Source of the DNA: Pectinophora gossypiella
Lineage: Eukaryota; Arthropoda; Insecta; Lepidoptera; Gelechiidae
DNA length: 64,000 nt
Direction: 5' to 3'
Assembly (NCBI RefSeq): GCF_024362695.1
Contig: NC_065419.1
Coordinates: 4,216,678 to 4,280,677 of the forward strand
Of this stretch, positions 49,780 to 60,490 are shown piece by piece. The notes below the pieces were generated by a model. It searched no databases. It saw only the letters and a program-made list of their open reading frames with translations, and was not told where the DNA came from. Numbering within the stretch: the first letter of the stretch is position 1; the number at the start of each line of letters is the position of its first letter. A program made the translations under genes and the position numbers.

Positions 49780-49838
49780 TCTCTCTCTTCATTTAAGAGC
49801 TGCGCTCTCGTCGGTGGAGTAACCGCCTCCATTTTCAC
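49780..49838 (-). mobile_element. LINE-2/SINE-L-type tail scrap
   Basis: TCTCTCTTCATTTAAGAGCT, GCGCTCTCGTCGGTGGAGTA and ACCGCCTCCATTTTC; the same tail opens the insert at 59403. Confidence 0.6.
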
Positions 49839-50675
49839 AATAAGTACAAGTACAAGTATGTATATACGTATTTATAATTCATATCTATTATATTATAATC
49901 ACTATTTACCTATTATCTTCTTTGTATTGCTCTTACTATAGTTTATATAGAATATACTAATATTATTTATTTTATTTTTACTTTTATTTTGCACTGTCTA
50001 TCCCGTTAAGCTTTAACTAAAATTCATTTTCTATACCTCGAGGTTGCCTGGAAGAGATTGCTACCTTAGCAATAAGGCTGACTTATGTACAGTCTAACTG
50101 ATTATAATTGTTTATTTTTAATATTTATTTTAAGTGAAATAAGGAGTTGTTGTATTTTACTGTAGGTACTGACACTTATATACCCTATATAGAGGGCCAA
50201 AGTATTTCTATCACGCAACGCAACAAATCCATGTCATGCGGCTCAATAGGGCCTCTTAAGGTATAACTAAGATATTACACTCGTAATCAGCATAAGTGTC
50301 GATCTGACACACATTATACTATACCCTAAAGGGATATTCTGTGAGTTTTTAGCACTGAGTGAAGTTGGCATAAATGCGTCTGATTATATGTGAATGGCTC
50401 AATCACAGCAAGGTTGCCCAGGCGCAACTGTCGATATGTTTTGACGTGTCTCTAGTTGCGGTGTGGTAAATTGCTACAATTATACCCTGGAAGTGTGTCA
50501 AGTAGGTAGAGGAATGGTGGGTAAATTGGATATGTTGATTTTTCTGTTTTCACTGAAATGTAAAAGTTTAAAAAAATAAGAGTACAAAGGGTTTATTGAA
50601 TTATAAATAAGTGTTTTTTATCTGCTCTATAAAGTAATCTTAGTAAGAATTAGCTTAATAATCTGTCACTATTGC
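49839..50675. other. AT-rich stretch with a LINE 3' scrap
   Basis: 50040-50100 (GAGGTTGCCTGGAAGAGATT, GCTACCTTAGCAATAAGGCT) is the conserved 3' segment of a non-LTR element, in sense orientation. The rest is unassigned. Confidence 0.4.
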
Positions 50676-50752
50676 ATACATACATAAATTCACGGCTATT
50701 TTCCACCGGGGTAAACAGACTTTGGGATTCCATTTGCTTCAACTCTGACAAA
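50676..50752 (+). repeat. Rpt-1 fragment
   Basis: ATACATACATAAATTCACGG, TTCCACCGGGGTAAACAGAC and TGGGATTCCATTTGCTTCA. Confidence 0.7.
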
Positions 50753-50811
50753 CATAACATTATAATTTTACCTATCTACCGTTTATACCTTAGCTACCTT
50801 TATATTTTTTT

Positions 50812-50905
50812 TAGGACAGAAGGCAAGAGGGAAACCACTGCCCTATTTTTCTTTAAAAAGGAATACGGCTACACCGACGAAAGCGTGGTTCTGAAATTAG
50901 TGATA
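50812..50905 (+). mobile_element. SINE-L 3' half
   Basis: AGGACAGAAGGCAAGAGGGA, AACCACTGCCCTATTTTTC, CTACACCGACGAAAGCGTGG, TTCTGAAATTAGTGATA. Confidence 0.72.
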
Positions 50906-51074
50906 TACTGGTAACAGTTTATACTAGGATGATAACATCTAAAGTAGCTTGAAATTATCTACAGGAGCTATGTGCTCACCCACCCTTATTGAGGTAATGG
51001 AATTTTGTATACAGTTTATTTAGTATTTGTTAGTGATATCGTAACGAAAACTTTGGCTACCTGTACGTGCTTGT

Positions 51075-51250
51075 ACGGGGTGTAAGTGACATCTTAACGA
51101 ATACTGCGAGGAATGATTCAGCTTTTTATTCTGAGTTAATACCAAGTGGAATTTTCCGTCACAAAAATATAGAACTGATAATTTAAAAAACTAAAAAAAA
51201 GATTTTGCGACGCCCTCTCAGTATTCGTTACGATGTCACTAACAACCTGT
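51075..51250. mobile_element. MITE-G, complete
   Basis: 32-bp terminal inverted repeats (51075-51106 and 51219-51250) match at 28 positions. The left one starts ACGGGGTGTAAGTGACATC and the right one ends GTTACGATGTCACTAACAAC CTGT. 176 bp, AT-rich core with GTGGAATTTTCCGTCACAAA, no frame. Partial relatives lie at 15285 and 53585. Superfamily unknown. Confidence 0.75.
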
Positions 51251-51257
51251 ATTGTAT

Positions 51258-51530
51258 ATTCTTCTTCTTTCGTGTGGGTTGTGAAATTAATCACCGAATA
51301 ACCTAATCAACCCTGGTGTCAGGGTTATTATTGAGCCGCCAAAGTCTTCTGACGTGGCTCATTTAACGACTACACACTATGTAGTAGCCGGAACCGACTG
51401 ATTAACGTGCGTTCCGAAGCACGGATCATCTTATTTTAGAACAATCGGGTGATCAGCATGCCATGTCTTTACAAAACTATTTATCACAAAATTATTTTTA
51501 TGATTTGTCTCTACCAGGATTCGAACCCAT
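51258..51530 (-). mobile_element. SINE-A, decayed head
   Basis: Tail TTCTTCTTCTTTCGTGTGGG, CAACCCTGGTGTCAGGGTTA, middle and a last B box ACCAGGATTCGAACCC. The A-box part is missing after that. It starts 8 bp from MITE-G. Confidence 0.85.
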
Positions 51531-51766
51531 TTATAATTAAATAACTATTGTTGTGACTGCTCCTGTAGGCCCCTCCTGCCCCTCGCTTCTGGCAACCCGA
51601 GTGTCGTGGCTATCATTACCCCGCATCAACCACATGTTATCTTATATTGTACTTGAATAACTTCCCCCGACAACCGTTCTTGTTAACCGTTTAACGGGTA
51701 AGAGGTTGTTGGTGGTTGGTTGTATAACGCGGAAAACGATTGTGAAATGAACACACATACACACAG

Positions 51767-51832
51767 AAACTCGTAACTATGTTACCTACTGAATAAAGAT
51801 ATTTTGAATTTGAATTTGAATTCGACAAAACA
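51767..51832 (+). mobile_element. LINE-V 3' end
   Basis: CTCGTAACTATGTTACCTAC, TGAATAAAGATATTTTGAAT then (TTTGAA)n. AATAAA plus hexanucleotide tail; coding part absent. Confidence 0.7.
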
Positions 51833-52380
51833 CTTTAGGTAAGTATATACTTATTAAAAATCGATAAGTTGAGAGTATTAATCTGTATTTAAAAAAAAAA
51901 ATATGTGTTGCTGTATAGTTTGCTTGCAGTGCGGGTGAACGAATAATAACCTGAAAAAAATAACACCTACTTAAGGGTAGTCAGAAACAATTGTTAGAAA
52001 AAGGTATCCTGTTTCTGGCAATATCAGATTATGAACACCTTTTTGCTCCACTTCTGTAGACTCAATTTAAATTTTACAATTAGGGCCTCTAATCACACAA
52101 CATAAACATTATTTTAAACAACTTATTTAAAACAATTCATCAATCCCCGATTGAGTGCTCGAACAGGAATCCAGCGCATCAAAAGATTCATAAATACTGC
52201 GCGCGCGCAATCTCTCAATCGGCGCCATTTGTCAACCGCTGTCAATCGCGAGTGACAGATCTTGACAAATTGACGTACGCGTCTGAAGTATGTTGACGAT
52301 GGCTTCATTGTTCAATGACAGGTGATGAGGAGTGATGATGTGGATAATAGTGATAATTCGTATGTGTTATTATTATCAAT
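51833..52380. other. unassigned stretch with CpG-rich patch
   Basis: 52195-52290 contains GCGCGCGCGCAATCTCTCAA, TCGGCGCCATTTGTCAACCG and GACGTACGCGTC. TGACAGATCTTGACAAATTG carries the TTTGTCA/TGACA words common in insect 5' regions. No exon. Confidence 0.25.
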
Positions 52381-52382
52381 GT

Positions 52383-52475
52383 TCGTGGTGGAGTATGCTC
52401 CATACCCCGTCCGGTTAGTTGAGGGGAGGCATGTGCCCAGCAGTGGGACGTATACAGGCTGTTTATGTACGTATA
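52383..52475 (+). mobile_element. SINE-B tail
   Basis: CGTGGTGGAGTATGCTCCAT, GTTGAGGGGAGGCATGTGCC, CAGCAGTGGGACGTATACAG then GCTGTTTATGTACG. A more decayed relative lies at 52677-52740 (CATCCGGTTGATTGAGGTGA). Confidence 0.85.
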
Positions 52476-52745
52476 TGTATTCTTATTGGTACGCGATGTA
52501 ATGATAAAATGATTTTATTTCCAAACAAAGTTCAATACAAAAATTTCGACAAACACACATTAAAAATAACAAATTGGACACAAGAAACAACCTTGGGCAA
52601 CCTTCGAGTGAAAGAAGCTGTAATTAAAGATAATAGTCGGAGTATAATAGAATATTATATATAATTATTACTATAGAACGGGGAATACCTCATCCGGTTG
52701 ATTGAGGTGAGTTCTGTGCCCAGTAGTGTATAAGAATATTGGGTT

Positions 52746-53243
52746 GTATTTTTACCTAATATGAAAATATACGTATACTACGTAATATTATCGTAATATA
52801 CTATGTAACTTGCCACGAAGGTAATACAGGCTGAAGATCTACACACGCAAAAATCCACCTAATCTGTTCTGTGAATACGCCCATAAATGCTAATCGTTAT
52901 ATTAAAAGTAAATGGTAATAAAACCTTTTTTGAAGACTTCTCCAATTTGGATGTTTTTTTTTGTAGATAACTATTTAAAACCGTTTGTTATTTAGAATCC
53001 GTTAAAATAAAACGGAACTGAAATACGTGTCTGAGACGTCAGTTACCGAAATAATGTCTTCATCAAACAGTCAAGACGGTCTTAATTTCATGCCTGAATT
53101 TTAGGCTTCAACATCAATTTTGACAAAATTTTGCGCTCTAATTGATACAGAAGATTAGATTTTGTTATTATAGAAATGAACTGAATCGATGCTAGAACAA
53201 ACAAATGGTACTTAGATTTATCTTTAATTACAGGTTTTTGCTT
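52746..53243. other. unassigned AT-rich stretch
   Basis: No family or coding signal recognised. Confidence 0.35.
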
Positions 53244-53345
53244 TTTTTTGGACGTTTGCCGGAGGGACTGGCCGGAATACGCACAGGACCGCAAAAAATG
53301 GAAAGAGGAAGGGGAGGTCTTTGCCCAGCAGTGGGATCTTGTAGG
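53244..53345 (+). pseudogene. RTE-c C-terminal end
   Basis: Frame reads DVCRRDWPEYAQDRKKWKEE then GEVFAQQWDLVG and a stop, followed by a TTAGATTAGA simple tail. This is the very C-terminus of an RTE-like LINE. Only about 32 codons remain. Confidence 0.8.
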
Positions 53346-53382
53346 CTAGATTAAATTAGATTAGACAGCTTTTTTTCACCCA

Positions 53383-53455
53383 ACGGTTACCTAGGAGAAA
53401 TTGCTAACTAGCAATTAGGCTGCGTATATTTCTTGTGTCTAATTTGTACTGCGTT
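53383..53455 (+). mobile_element. LINE 3' scrap
   Basis: AACGGTTACCTAGGAGAAAT, TGCTAACTAGCAATTAGGCT resemble the 50040 scrap. Confidence 0.45.
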
Positions 53456-53584
53456 TGTAAATCACCTAAAGTAACTTAACCTTTCTACGTATACCAATGA
53501 ACATACATAAACATGAATACATGGTGTTAGTGACACGGTACTGAATACTGACAATAATTTTGAATAATACTTACAAAAAAATAT

Positions 53585-53690
53585 CATGAATTTTGTGACT
53601 GAAAATTCCACTTGATATCAACTCAGAATCATGGTGCGAATCCATCTCAAAGTTTTCATTACGGTGTCTCTAACACGCTGATTAACTAGC
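53585..53690 (+). mobile_element. MITE-G partial, divergent
   Basis: TTTTGTGACTGAAAATTCCA, CTTGATATCAACTCAGAATC, TTCATTACGGTGTCTCTAAC. Confidence 0.55.
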
Positions 53691-53746
53691 AATATCGTCT
53701 CTAGCCTCATAAAGATAAGGATATTAGTTTGACTGTGCAATTCCAT

Positions 53747-53925
53747 TTCCTAACATACTTCGTTTTCACAGGATCCTCTTACCTAACCTGAATATTTGAC
53801 AGGTCCAGTTTTTACACAAGCTACTATCTGACCTGAGATCAATTACAGGTCAGGTTATCTTGGCAAACATATTTGTCGGGTATGTGATGGTACTGTGATA
53901 TGGTAGGAGGTTCAGTAAAACCAAA
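53747..53925 (-). mobile_element. SINE-D body, decayed
   Basis: TCCTCTTACCTAACCTGAAT, TTTGACAGGTCCAGTTTTTA, ATTACAGGTCAGGTTATC and TTTGTCGGGTATGTGATGG. Confidence 0.68.
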
Positions 53926-54324
53926 CACACATAAAACAAAACTCATTATATTAGTCATAAATATGAAATACCAGTTTTGATATAACAGTTAGTTTAGAGA
54001 TACCCTTATTTATGAAACAAGCTTCGTGATTGGACAATAGAACTCGTGTGAAATGAGTTAGGACTATCTAACACGCACTGAACTAGTACTCAGCTACTTT
54101 CTACTAGGCCAGGCTAATCTATAGCTGGATTATTGGAAACATATCGAACAAGAGAACGGTAGTAGGCACGATTCTGGGTATCTATGCCGTTGGTCAGTTT
54201 GTAGAGATTTTGGAAGAGACAACGAAAGATGAAGGCAGTTCCACATTCAAGTCACAAACATTAAAATTTATTACTTACTTATGTATTTATTTATTGAACC
54301 ATTTATTGTACATAGGATAACACA
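53926..54324. other. unassigned stretch
   Basis: No family recognised. Confidence 0.35.
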
Positions 54325-54436
54325 GAAATACATCATCATCTCCCTAGCATTATCCCGTTCTTCACAGAGTCCGCTTACCTAACCTGAAGATTTGACAGGT
54401 CCGGTTTTTTACAGAAGCGACTGACTGTCTGACAAC
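54325..54436 (-). mobile_element. SINE-D 3' third
   Basis: CATCATCATCTCCCTAGCAT, CCGTTCTTCACAGAGTCCGC, GAAGATTTGACAGGTCCGGT, ending GCGACTGACTGTCTGACA: 5'-truncated. Confidence 0.78.
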
Positions 54437-55109
54437 ACATTAACGCAATAATTTTATTCTTAAACTTATTCTTATAAATATAAATATATGATATTACTTT
54501 AATTTGCGTAAATATTCATTTTGTGATTTCATTTTATATTCAAAATGGGCGTAACATTTCATCAAATGAAACGAAAATTGATTTTGTTTTTGTAAATATG
54601 TCTAATAGGATGGCGTTGTAACAGTAGATGCAAGTTTTGATAAATACAAGAGATTTTTATTGACAAATAATAGATTTTTTTTTTTATGTAATTTTAATGT
54701 CTCTTCCAGTTAAAATCTGTATCTTCGAGATATTATTTCCAATTGATCGTGAGACGTGACGCTCGTGGAAGTGAAACCGCTTTTGTAATGAGTGATTATG
54801 AGTAACTGCCTCCGTCGAATTTTGCGTTTTTTGTATCGAATCACAAAGAACTTGCGAAATCGCGACTCGAATTTTCAGAAGTGAATGCACCCCTAATCTC
54901 GTGTCTATAATAACAATAACAGATACTAATACAAAGCTAGAGAAAAAACATTATAATGCATTGAGTTAAGGATAAAAATAACCACAATAGTGAGATCTAT
55001 TATGCAATAGATCAAAGAATGAACTTGGTGACACAAAAACTAGTTATGAACTTCTTGACACTTTCTTTTCAGTGGATAAGAATAGAAAATTTATAATAAT
55101 TCTGTAATA
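54437..55109. other. unassigned AT-rich stretch
   Basis: A 68-codon minus frame (54684-54890) without recognisable motif; nothing else. Confidence 0.3.
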
Positions 55110-55172
55110 ATATAGTCCGGGACTCGAGGCCTGAGATATGGAAACGACATTTATAATAATAAACATTATTAT
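55110..55172 (-). repeat. Rpt-5 fragment
   Basis: GTCCGGGACTCGAGGCCTGA, GATATGGAAACGACAT is the reverse of the start of the Rpt-5 units at 57.9 kb. Confidence 0.7.
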
Positions 55173-55639
55173 AATTAAATAATATTTTTAGAATCTAGCT
55201 AAGTAGGTACCTATATAATTTTTATTTAGCTTAGCTTCGTATTTATTATTGTATCTCTATTTACTACTTACATCATTCGTTGAAAAAACATTGTAATAAT
55301 AGTGAGCGCCTTTTTGAAAAATCCTATTATATTACTACCTTTCTAGGTCCAAATGAAAATAGGTTTTTTTCGTTTTTTTTATTTATTAATTATTATTACC
55401 ATTAATTGTGATTCGAACCAAACAGGTACAAAACAACCTGTTAGAATTTTCTCACAGTCTGACACGTCATCAACGATGCAAAGATCAGACGCAAGCGCAG
55501 TCACGCAACACTCAAGGCTACTTGATAAAAACCCTTAAGCTCTTAAGCTCACTTTCTCATTGCATATGCAAACGTTTCCAATTACCTTATCTTACATTTC
55601 CCTGACCAACACTTAGTACAGGAAAAGGAACACAACCAT
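55173..55639. other. unassigned stretch
   Basis: Two overlapping short plus frames near 55353-55605, no domain recognised. Confidence 0.3.
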
Positions 55640-55815
55640 ACTTACTATTAGACTCATGTACCAGTGAGGTAGCAAGGAGCTGACAGGGGTGTCACCCATG
55701 TCTAATGACACCTTCAGTAGGGTTAGCCCAACGAGATAAACGTGAGTTGGTTAGGGGAGCTTAAGCTGGATATATGATCCACGCAGGATATTTTATTTTT
55801 GTCTGCAATACCCAA
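55640..55815 (-). mobile_element. non-LTR fragment, partner of 62150
   Basis: TTGGTTAGGGGAGCTTAAGC, TGGATATATGATCCACGCAG, GATATTTTATTTTTGTCTGC is the reverse of 62163-62220, so the two places carry the same element in opposite orientation. Confidence 0.55.
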
Positions 55816-56847
55816 TAATAATAACGTGATAAAATTTTGTCACAATCATTTTATCGATTCTGACGATATAATTATGTCGTTTTGTCGATTGGTCCTAAAA
55901 ATGTGAACCCAAAGAAGTCATGTCGTTTTATCAAAATACGAACAAAACGTGACACGCATGTCAGGGAAAAAACAAACTTTGTAGATTTGGACAAAACTTA
56001 TTGAATCTATAATCTAGCACGCTAACAGTGTGAGTAGAGCGAGTAACAAGCAAATGTTTAACATTATTATTTATTTTTTATTTTTTACATTTGCTCGCTA
56101 TCAACTTGAACAATTAACTCCATTGGAAATGCTTAGATTAACATTAAATAGCAATCATGTCAATTACTCCACTGGTTTGATTTCTCTTTAAAGAAATAAA
56201 TGCTGTTTAAAACTGTATCATAATACTTACAAATGAAGAGTGTCCCTTATTTTTGTAATACTCTAATTCTGATCTAATGCACTGTAGTTAAAAACACTAG
56301 ATAATTGTAAAGAGGCCTGCACCTAGAGAACGTCCTTTGGTTATGACTATTGTATACATTCTCTAAGCAGTGCCTGTATGCCTGTACTACTTTTTGGCTT
56401 TAGCTGCGTGGCCTTGCTTGTTCGGGGGATGTCAAAGCGCGAATTGTCAAATTTGACAGACGAACGAGGTACCTCGTTCACGCATCGACTTGCTCGCGAC
56501 TTGAATATGAAAAGCGTGCCACGCAAATGATGTTAAAATCCATCTATTTCCTTATTTCTTATGAAAATTTCTGTTTCTTTATGTCTGTTTTTTCTTTTAT
56601 AAGTTTTATCATATACAATAATGAGATATTTCCTTTGGAGTGCGACATCTTTAACCCTTTCACGGACAGAGACCATGCATGGGTCATTGAATCTTAGATC
56701 TAGAGAATCAGAACGTCCGTAGACGTTTTGTCCGTATAAGTGTTAAATAATAGTAGATATCTCAGTAGTCGCCTATACTAAGGGATTTTTTTTATCTCGT
56801 GTCGCGTCGCGTCTCGCTACATAGCGTGTTAGGCTTTCTGATGGACA
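55816..56847. other. long unassigned stretch with one CpG-rich patch
   Basis: 56430-56530 is CpG-rich (TCGCGACTTGAATATG, GAGGTACCTCGTTCACGC; GAACGAGGTACCTCGTTC at 56463-56480 is a perfect 18-bp palindrome). No exon or repeat family recognised. Confidence 0.3.
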
Positions 56848-56902
56848 TTTTTTTGACTTATTGTAGATCTGTCACATTGCATTAACTACTTGGCCGGACA
56901 AA
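56848..56902 (-). mobile_element. retroposon F tip (12), decayed
   Basis: TTTTTTTGACTTATTGTAGA, CATTGCATTAACTACTTGGC, CGGACAAAG: last 55 bp of F, reversed. Confidence 0.7.
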
Positions 56903-57825
56903 GAACATTTTCTTAGGGTGTCACCTCGATATCCATACCGAGTGTCCCCTCTACCAGGTGACCCCCTAGCCACGCCACTGAGTTACTAGTAACTCAGTTC
57001 CGTATACTCGGTACCTTGTTACGTTACCCCTGAGCATGCCAGCTAACCAATAATCGAAGCATGTGTTCCTATGGCATGTTGATTGTGTTTAATCGCATAT
57101 CGGAGGACATAAACCACATTGCAACGTCTCATTACCCTCTTACAAGCAACCACAAATTATTCTGCAGGTCTATTCTGTTTTCTTGTTTTTTTTTTTAGCT
57201 TTTTGAGATTATTGAAAACTTTTTATAAAGGAGTATTTACTGTTTGTATATAATTTTAGATCGTAGGTAATTGATATCACGTTGTTTTTAGGATTTGTGG
57301 CCGGTTAATAATAATAATTTTCTTTATTAATTACAGTCAATAGGACTTACACACATTACATAATACATAACACATAATTTCAATTAAAATAAATAAATAA
57401 TTAGTTTCGCCCCCTATTCAAATTCAAATTCCAAAGTTTTATTTCGGTACTTATTATTATTTTTTACATCCATATTGCATGGGACTTAATCATAACTGCC
57501 GAGGAGATCCAATCCAATATGCCAATCCAGAGTATGTATTTAGATTAAGGATATAATGTAAATAAAATAAAAAAAAAAAAGACTATTCACATTTGGCGTG
57601 ATTCTATGTTGTGTTAGGTCACAAAATTAGAAACAGAATCAGTTGAGTGTTTTAACTTCTCCACATAGCAAAGAATTAGGATAACATGCCTGGCAGTGCA
57701 TAGGCGTAAATGCCAATCCGGAGTACCGAGGCTTGTAGAGAAGCAGCTCACAGTGGACCGATAGAAATGATCTCTGAGGTGAGGAAAAGAAGTCGATCCC
57801 GCCGGCGCTTTACCACTTGTAAAAC
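56903..57825. other. unassigned stretch
   Basis: TTCAAATTCAAATTCCAAAG (57418-57437) looks like a reversed TTTGAA-type LINE tail. A 73-codon minus frame (57614-57835) resembles LINE tail composition (SFPHLRDHFYRSTVSCFSTS) but is not convincing. Confidence 0.3.
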
Positions 57826-57882
57826 ATACATACATATATAAATAAACTCACGCCCATGTTCCCCGAAAGGGTGGGCAGAGCC
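57826..57882 (+). repeat. Rpt-1 fragment
   Basis: ACATACATACATATATAAAT, AAACTCACGCCCATGTTCCC, CGAAAGGGTGGGCAGAG; the core is a mixed Rpt-1/Rpt-2 form. Confidence 0.6.
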
Positions 57883-57904
57883 ACAAATAAAATCAGAAGA
57901 CTAT

Positions 57905-58401
57905 TAACATTATTATTTATTATTATTTGTATGTCGTTTCCATATCTCGGGCCTATGGAGTCCCGGACTTTTGGAAGGCGTGTGTGGGGCCGAAGCCAAC
58001 ACGTAGGCCCCTTAAGACAGTTTAATCTAAATGTGGTGTGACACCTACCGGCGATTATCCTTGTATGCACTATGGGAGTGCACCCAAAGACAATCCCCGG
58101 TTCGTGTAGGACTATTGCAGATTATGGGAACAAAGGGAACTGGGCTATTGGGTTGGGGGTTAGTGGACCGGGATAATGGAGCTATGAGGGACTATGGCGC
58201 CTGCTCGACCTATGTTGGTAAACATGGATAAAATGAGTAGGTGGTGACTCGCCACTCATGGATGGGCCTTATTTATTATTATGCATGTCTTTTTCATATC
58301 TCGGGCCTATGGAGGCCCGAAATTTTGGGAGGCGTGCGTGGGGTCGAAGCCAACACGTAGAGGCCCCTTAAGACAGTTTAATCTAAATGTGGTGTGACAC
58401 A
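57905..58401 (+). repeat. Rpt-5: 130-bp direct repeats around a 220-bp core
   Basis: 57911-58043 and 58269-58401 are direct repeats (CATATCTCGGGCCTATGGAG, GCCGAAGCCAACACGTAG, CAGTTTAATCTAAATGTGGT GTGACAC), offset about 358 bp. The core has GGTGGTGACTCGCCACTCAT and no known domain. It could be 1.4 units of a 358-bp tandem repeat or a miniature LTR-type element. No primer binding site or polypurine tract is convincing. Confidence 0.75.
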
Positions 58402-58847
58402 TTATTATTATTATTATTGTGTGTTGTCTTCACTTGTAAAATTGCGTTGCAATTCCTAACGATGTGTCTCAATACAATTCATTACTTTTCAAGCGATTAC
58501 AAAAAATACTTGTAATTTTGACGTAAGAATTGGATACCAATGAGTAGATTAGTAATTTAGGAATGCTTGTCAATCTTTAAAAATACCGACTCAAATAAAA
58601 AACGTTTAAACCAATGTCAAATCTGAAAGGTTTACTGAAATTTTTAATCTAATTTACGAATCGAATCCGATTAGCCAATTTAATATCGCCAAAAGTTTCT
58701 TTTCTTTTCTATACGAGTGTTTTCATGAATAGAACCGCAAAAAAATCTAGTCGTCTATTTTTTGTAGACTACTATTTTTTGTAGACTAATTTCAACATTA
58801 GTGGACGCGAACCATTTCGGAATAAGTTTCTCCCACTAGGTATATAA
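58402..58847. other. AT-rich stretch with (ATT)n
   Basis: (ATT)n at 58400-58418 then unassigned AT-rich sequence; TTTTTTGTAGACTA repeats twice near 58758-58788. Confidence 0.4.
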
Positions 58848-58978
58848 ATACGGTCACGAGCATTAATATGAATACACTTTGGTACCATGTCACATTAACT
58901 TTTTTGACAAATTGAACTGTAAGTCTCACTGAATTTCAAAGAGTCCTAAAGTGGGTACATTATATTGCCCATGGAGTC
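58848..58978 (+). mobile_element. MITE-H copy
   Basis: TACGGTCACGAGCATTAATA, CACTTTGGTACCATGTCACA, TGAACTGTAAGTCTCACTGA, TAAAGTGGGTACATTATATT GCCCATG. A 20-bp internal deletion relative to 1728-1886. Confidence 0.6.
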
Positions 58979-59059
58979 GCTAAAATAAACGAAATATACT
59001 TATATGTAAATAGATTAATATCTGTTGGTATAAACTTCGTTTTTTTCCTTTTTTTTAAC

Positions 59060-59236
59060 GTAGGAGTCCTAGTATGGCTTTGTAATAGACTACTCTGGGC
59101 GCCATACCACTTGCGTTAGACAGAGTACTGCGGGGCGGAAGGCAAGAGGGAAACGACTGCCCTATTTTCCCTAAAAAGGTAGCATGGAGAAAATGCCACA
59201 CCGACAAGAGCGTGGCTCTTAAATTGATGATGATGA
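59060..59236 (+). mobile_element. SINE-L, complete
   Basis: AGGAGTCCTAGTATGGCTTT, ACTACTCTGGGCGCCATACC, GCGGGGCGGAAGGCAAGAGG, AGGTAGCATGGAGAAAATGC, CACACCGACAAGAGCGTGGC then TCTTAAATTGATGATGATG. The tail equals the LINE-2 end at 29665-29712. Confidence 0.85.
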
Positions 59237-59315
59237 TGGTATAAACTTATTTTAAACTTATACACCCTATTTATACACATATCATCTCATGTCTGGTATA
59301 GAACAAAGAATAATA

Positions 59316-59690
59316 CTACGTATAGAACGCTAATTCTCCGCCCCGCGCCAATTTGAATCGAGGGACGATGGTAGATTTACCTCACCCCCTCTGGGAGGTT
59401 TTCTCTCTCTTTATTTAAGAGCTGCGCTCTTGTCGGTGGAGTAATCGCCTCCATTTTCATTACTCCATAGATAGGGCGTGTAGAACGGTGGTTGCCCCAA
59501 TCGCCTTCCATTCCGCAGTACACCGACCAATTTAGCCCTACTAGCGCCCCTGATGCCGGGCAGCAGCGGTATCAGTACTGGTTGGAGGCCGAAGAAATGG
59601 ATTCTGGTAGGGTTTTACTTTAGTCTAAATGGCCGTAAGCCGTTAAAGAGTAAGGGAGGCACGCGCGGAATGTCTGTCTCGTTTTCACTC
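59316..59690 (+). repeat. Rpt-4 with an internal insertion
   Basis: Left part TACGTATAGAACGCTAATTC to CTCACCCCCTCTGGGAGG. Right part GGGTTTTACTTTAGTCTAAA to GTCTGTCTCGTTTTCACTC. About 200 bp (59401-59600) between them are foreign. They start TCTCTCTCTTTATTTAAGAG with a LINE-2-type tail (GCGCTCTTGTCGGTGGAGTA), so reversed. GGAGGTTTT and GTAGGGTTTT at the edges may be an imperfect target duplication. Confidence 0.65.
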
Positions 59691-59744
59691 GATACGGCGG
59701 CAATCGGTAAAAATGAATACGGAATATCCGGGGTATGAGGGTAT

Positions 59745-59852
59745 CACTCATGCTTTATCACATGAGCGGTGTCATGGGCCTTTGGCACAATAATAACCCT
59801 GACAGCAAGGCTGTTGAAGGTAATCCACCGCACAACCCACACGATAGAAAAG
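59745..59852 (+). mobile_element. SINE-A tail only
   Basis: ATCACATGAGCGGTGTCATG, GGCCTTTGGCACAATAATAA, CCCTGACAGCAAGGCTGTTG, ACAACCCACACGATAGAAAA. Confidence 0.85.
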
Positions 59853-60245
59853 TTAATTATTTGATCCTACCAAGGACCTAATTCGACAACCTCTGAGGTG
59901 TAGTGGCGAAACACCTTGGCTGCAAAACCACAAATTTTCTTCCACTGAAACTAGGAAAAAAAAAATACTTTATTTTAGTCACGTAACAATTCATTCTAGA
60001 ATGACCCATAGAAAAACTCAAGGCAATATATTCAGTATGAATGTGAGTAATAATTACATGTACGAGTACTTATGACTCCTGTGTTCCGCGGCTCTCATGT
60101 GAATGGCTCGGCCCGTCATTATCGTATAAATCAGTGCCGATTCCGCTCGTAATTGCGTCGATACCGCATCGATGTATCGATATGATCTTGTAGGGATACG
60201 GTGAAGATAGATTTGGTTGGATAAACTGTTTCTTATTCTTTTAGC
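59853..60245. other. unassigned stretch, LINE tail and CpG patch
   Basis: AAAAAAAAATACTTTATTTT (59957-59976) is a reversed LINE-type polyadenylation end. 60090-60185 is CpG-rich with TATCGATA at 60175-60182 (GATGTATCGATATGATC). No exon recognised. Confidence 0.3.
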
Positions 60246-60490
60246 AATTTAGAATAGAATAGAATAGAATAGAATAGAAAAAGTTTATTATAAAAGGACG
60301 CCACACACAAAAAAAAGACAACAACATCATTATCAAATTTCCACTAAAACAATTACAAAAAAGCAAGACGGATGTTTGTCGAAATGACCATAAGGTGGTG
60401 GTGGACGTCCTGAGATAAAAGGGCCTCACTCAGCACAAGTCGCGGCGTGAACCACGACGCTGATATTATGTGGACCCTGTTGGATGACGC
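60246..60490 (-). mobile_element. LINE 3' end with TTCTA tail
   Basis: (ATAGA)n at 60250-60279 then AAAGTTTATTATAAAAGGAC. Reversed, AATAAACTTT followed by TTCTA repeats, a non-LTR 3' end. Upstream minus-strand sequence codes ALLSQDVHHHLMVISTNIRL without a domain I recognise. Confidence 0.5.

Noticed and set aside
57905..58401. Confident LTR retrotransposon
   Set aside because: No primer binding site, polypurine tract or coding domain and no target duplication could be shown.
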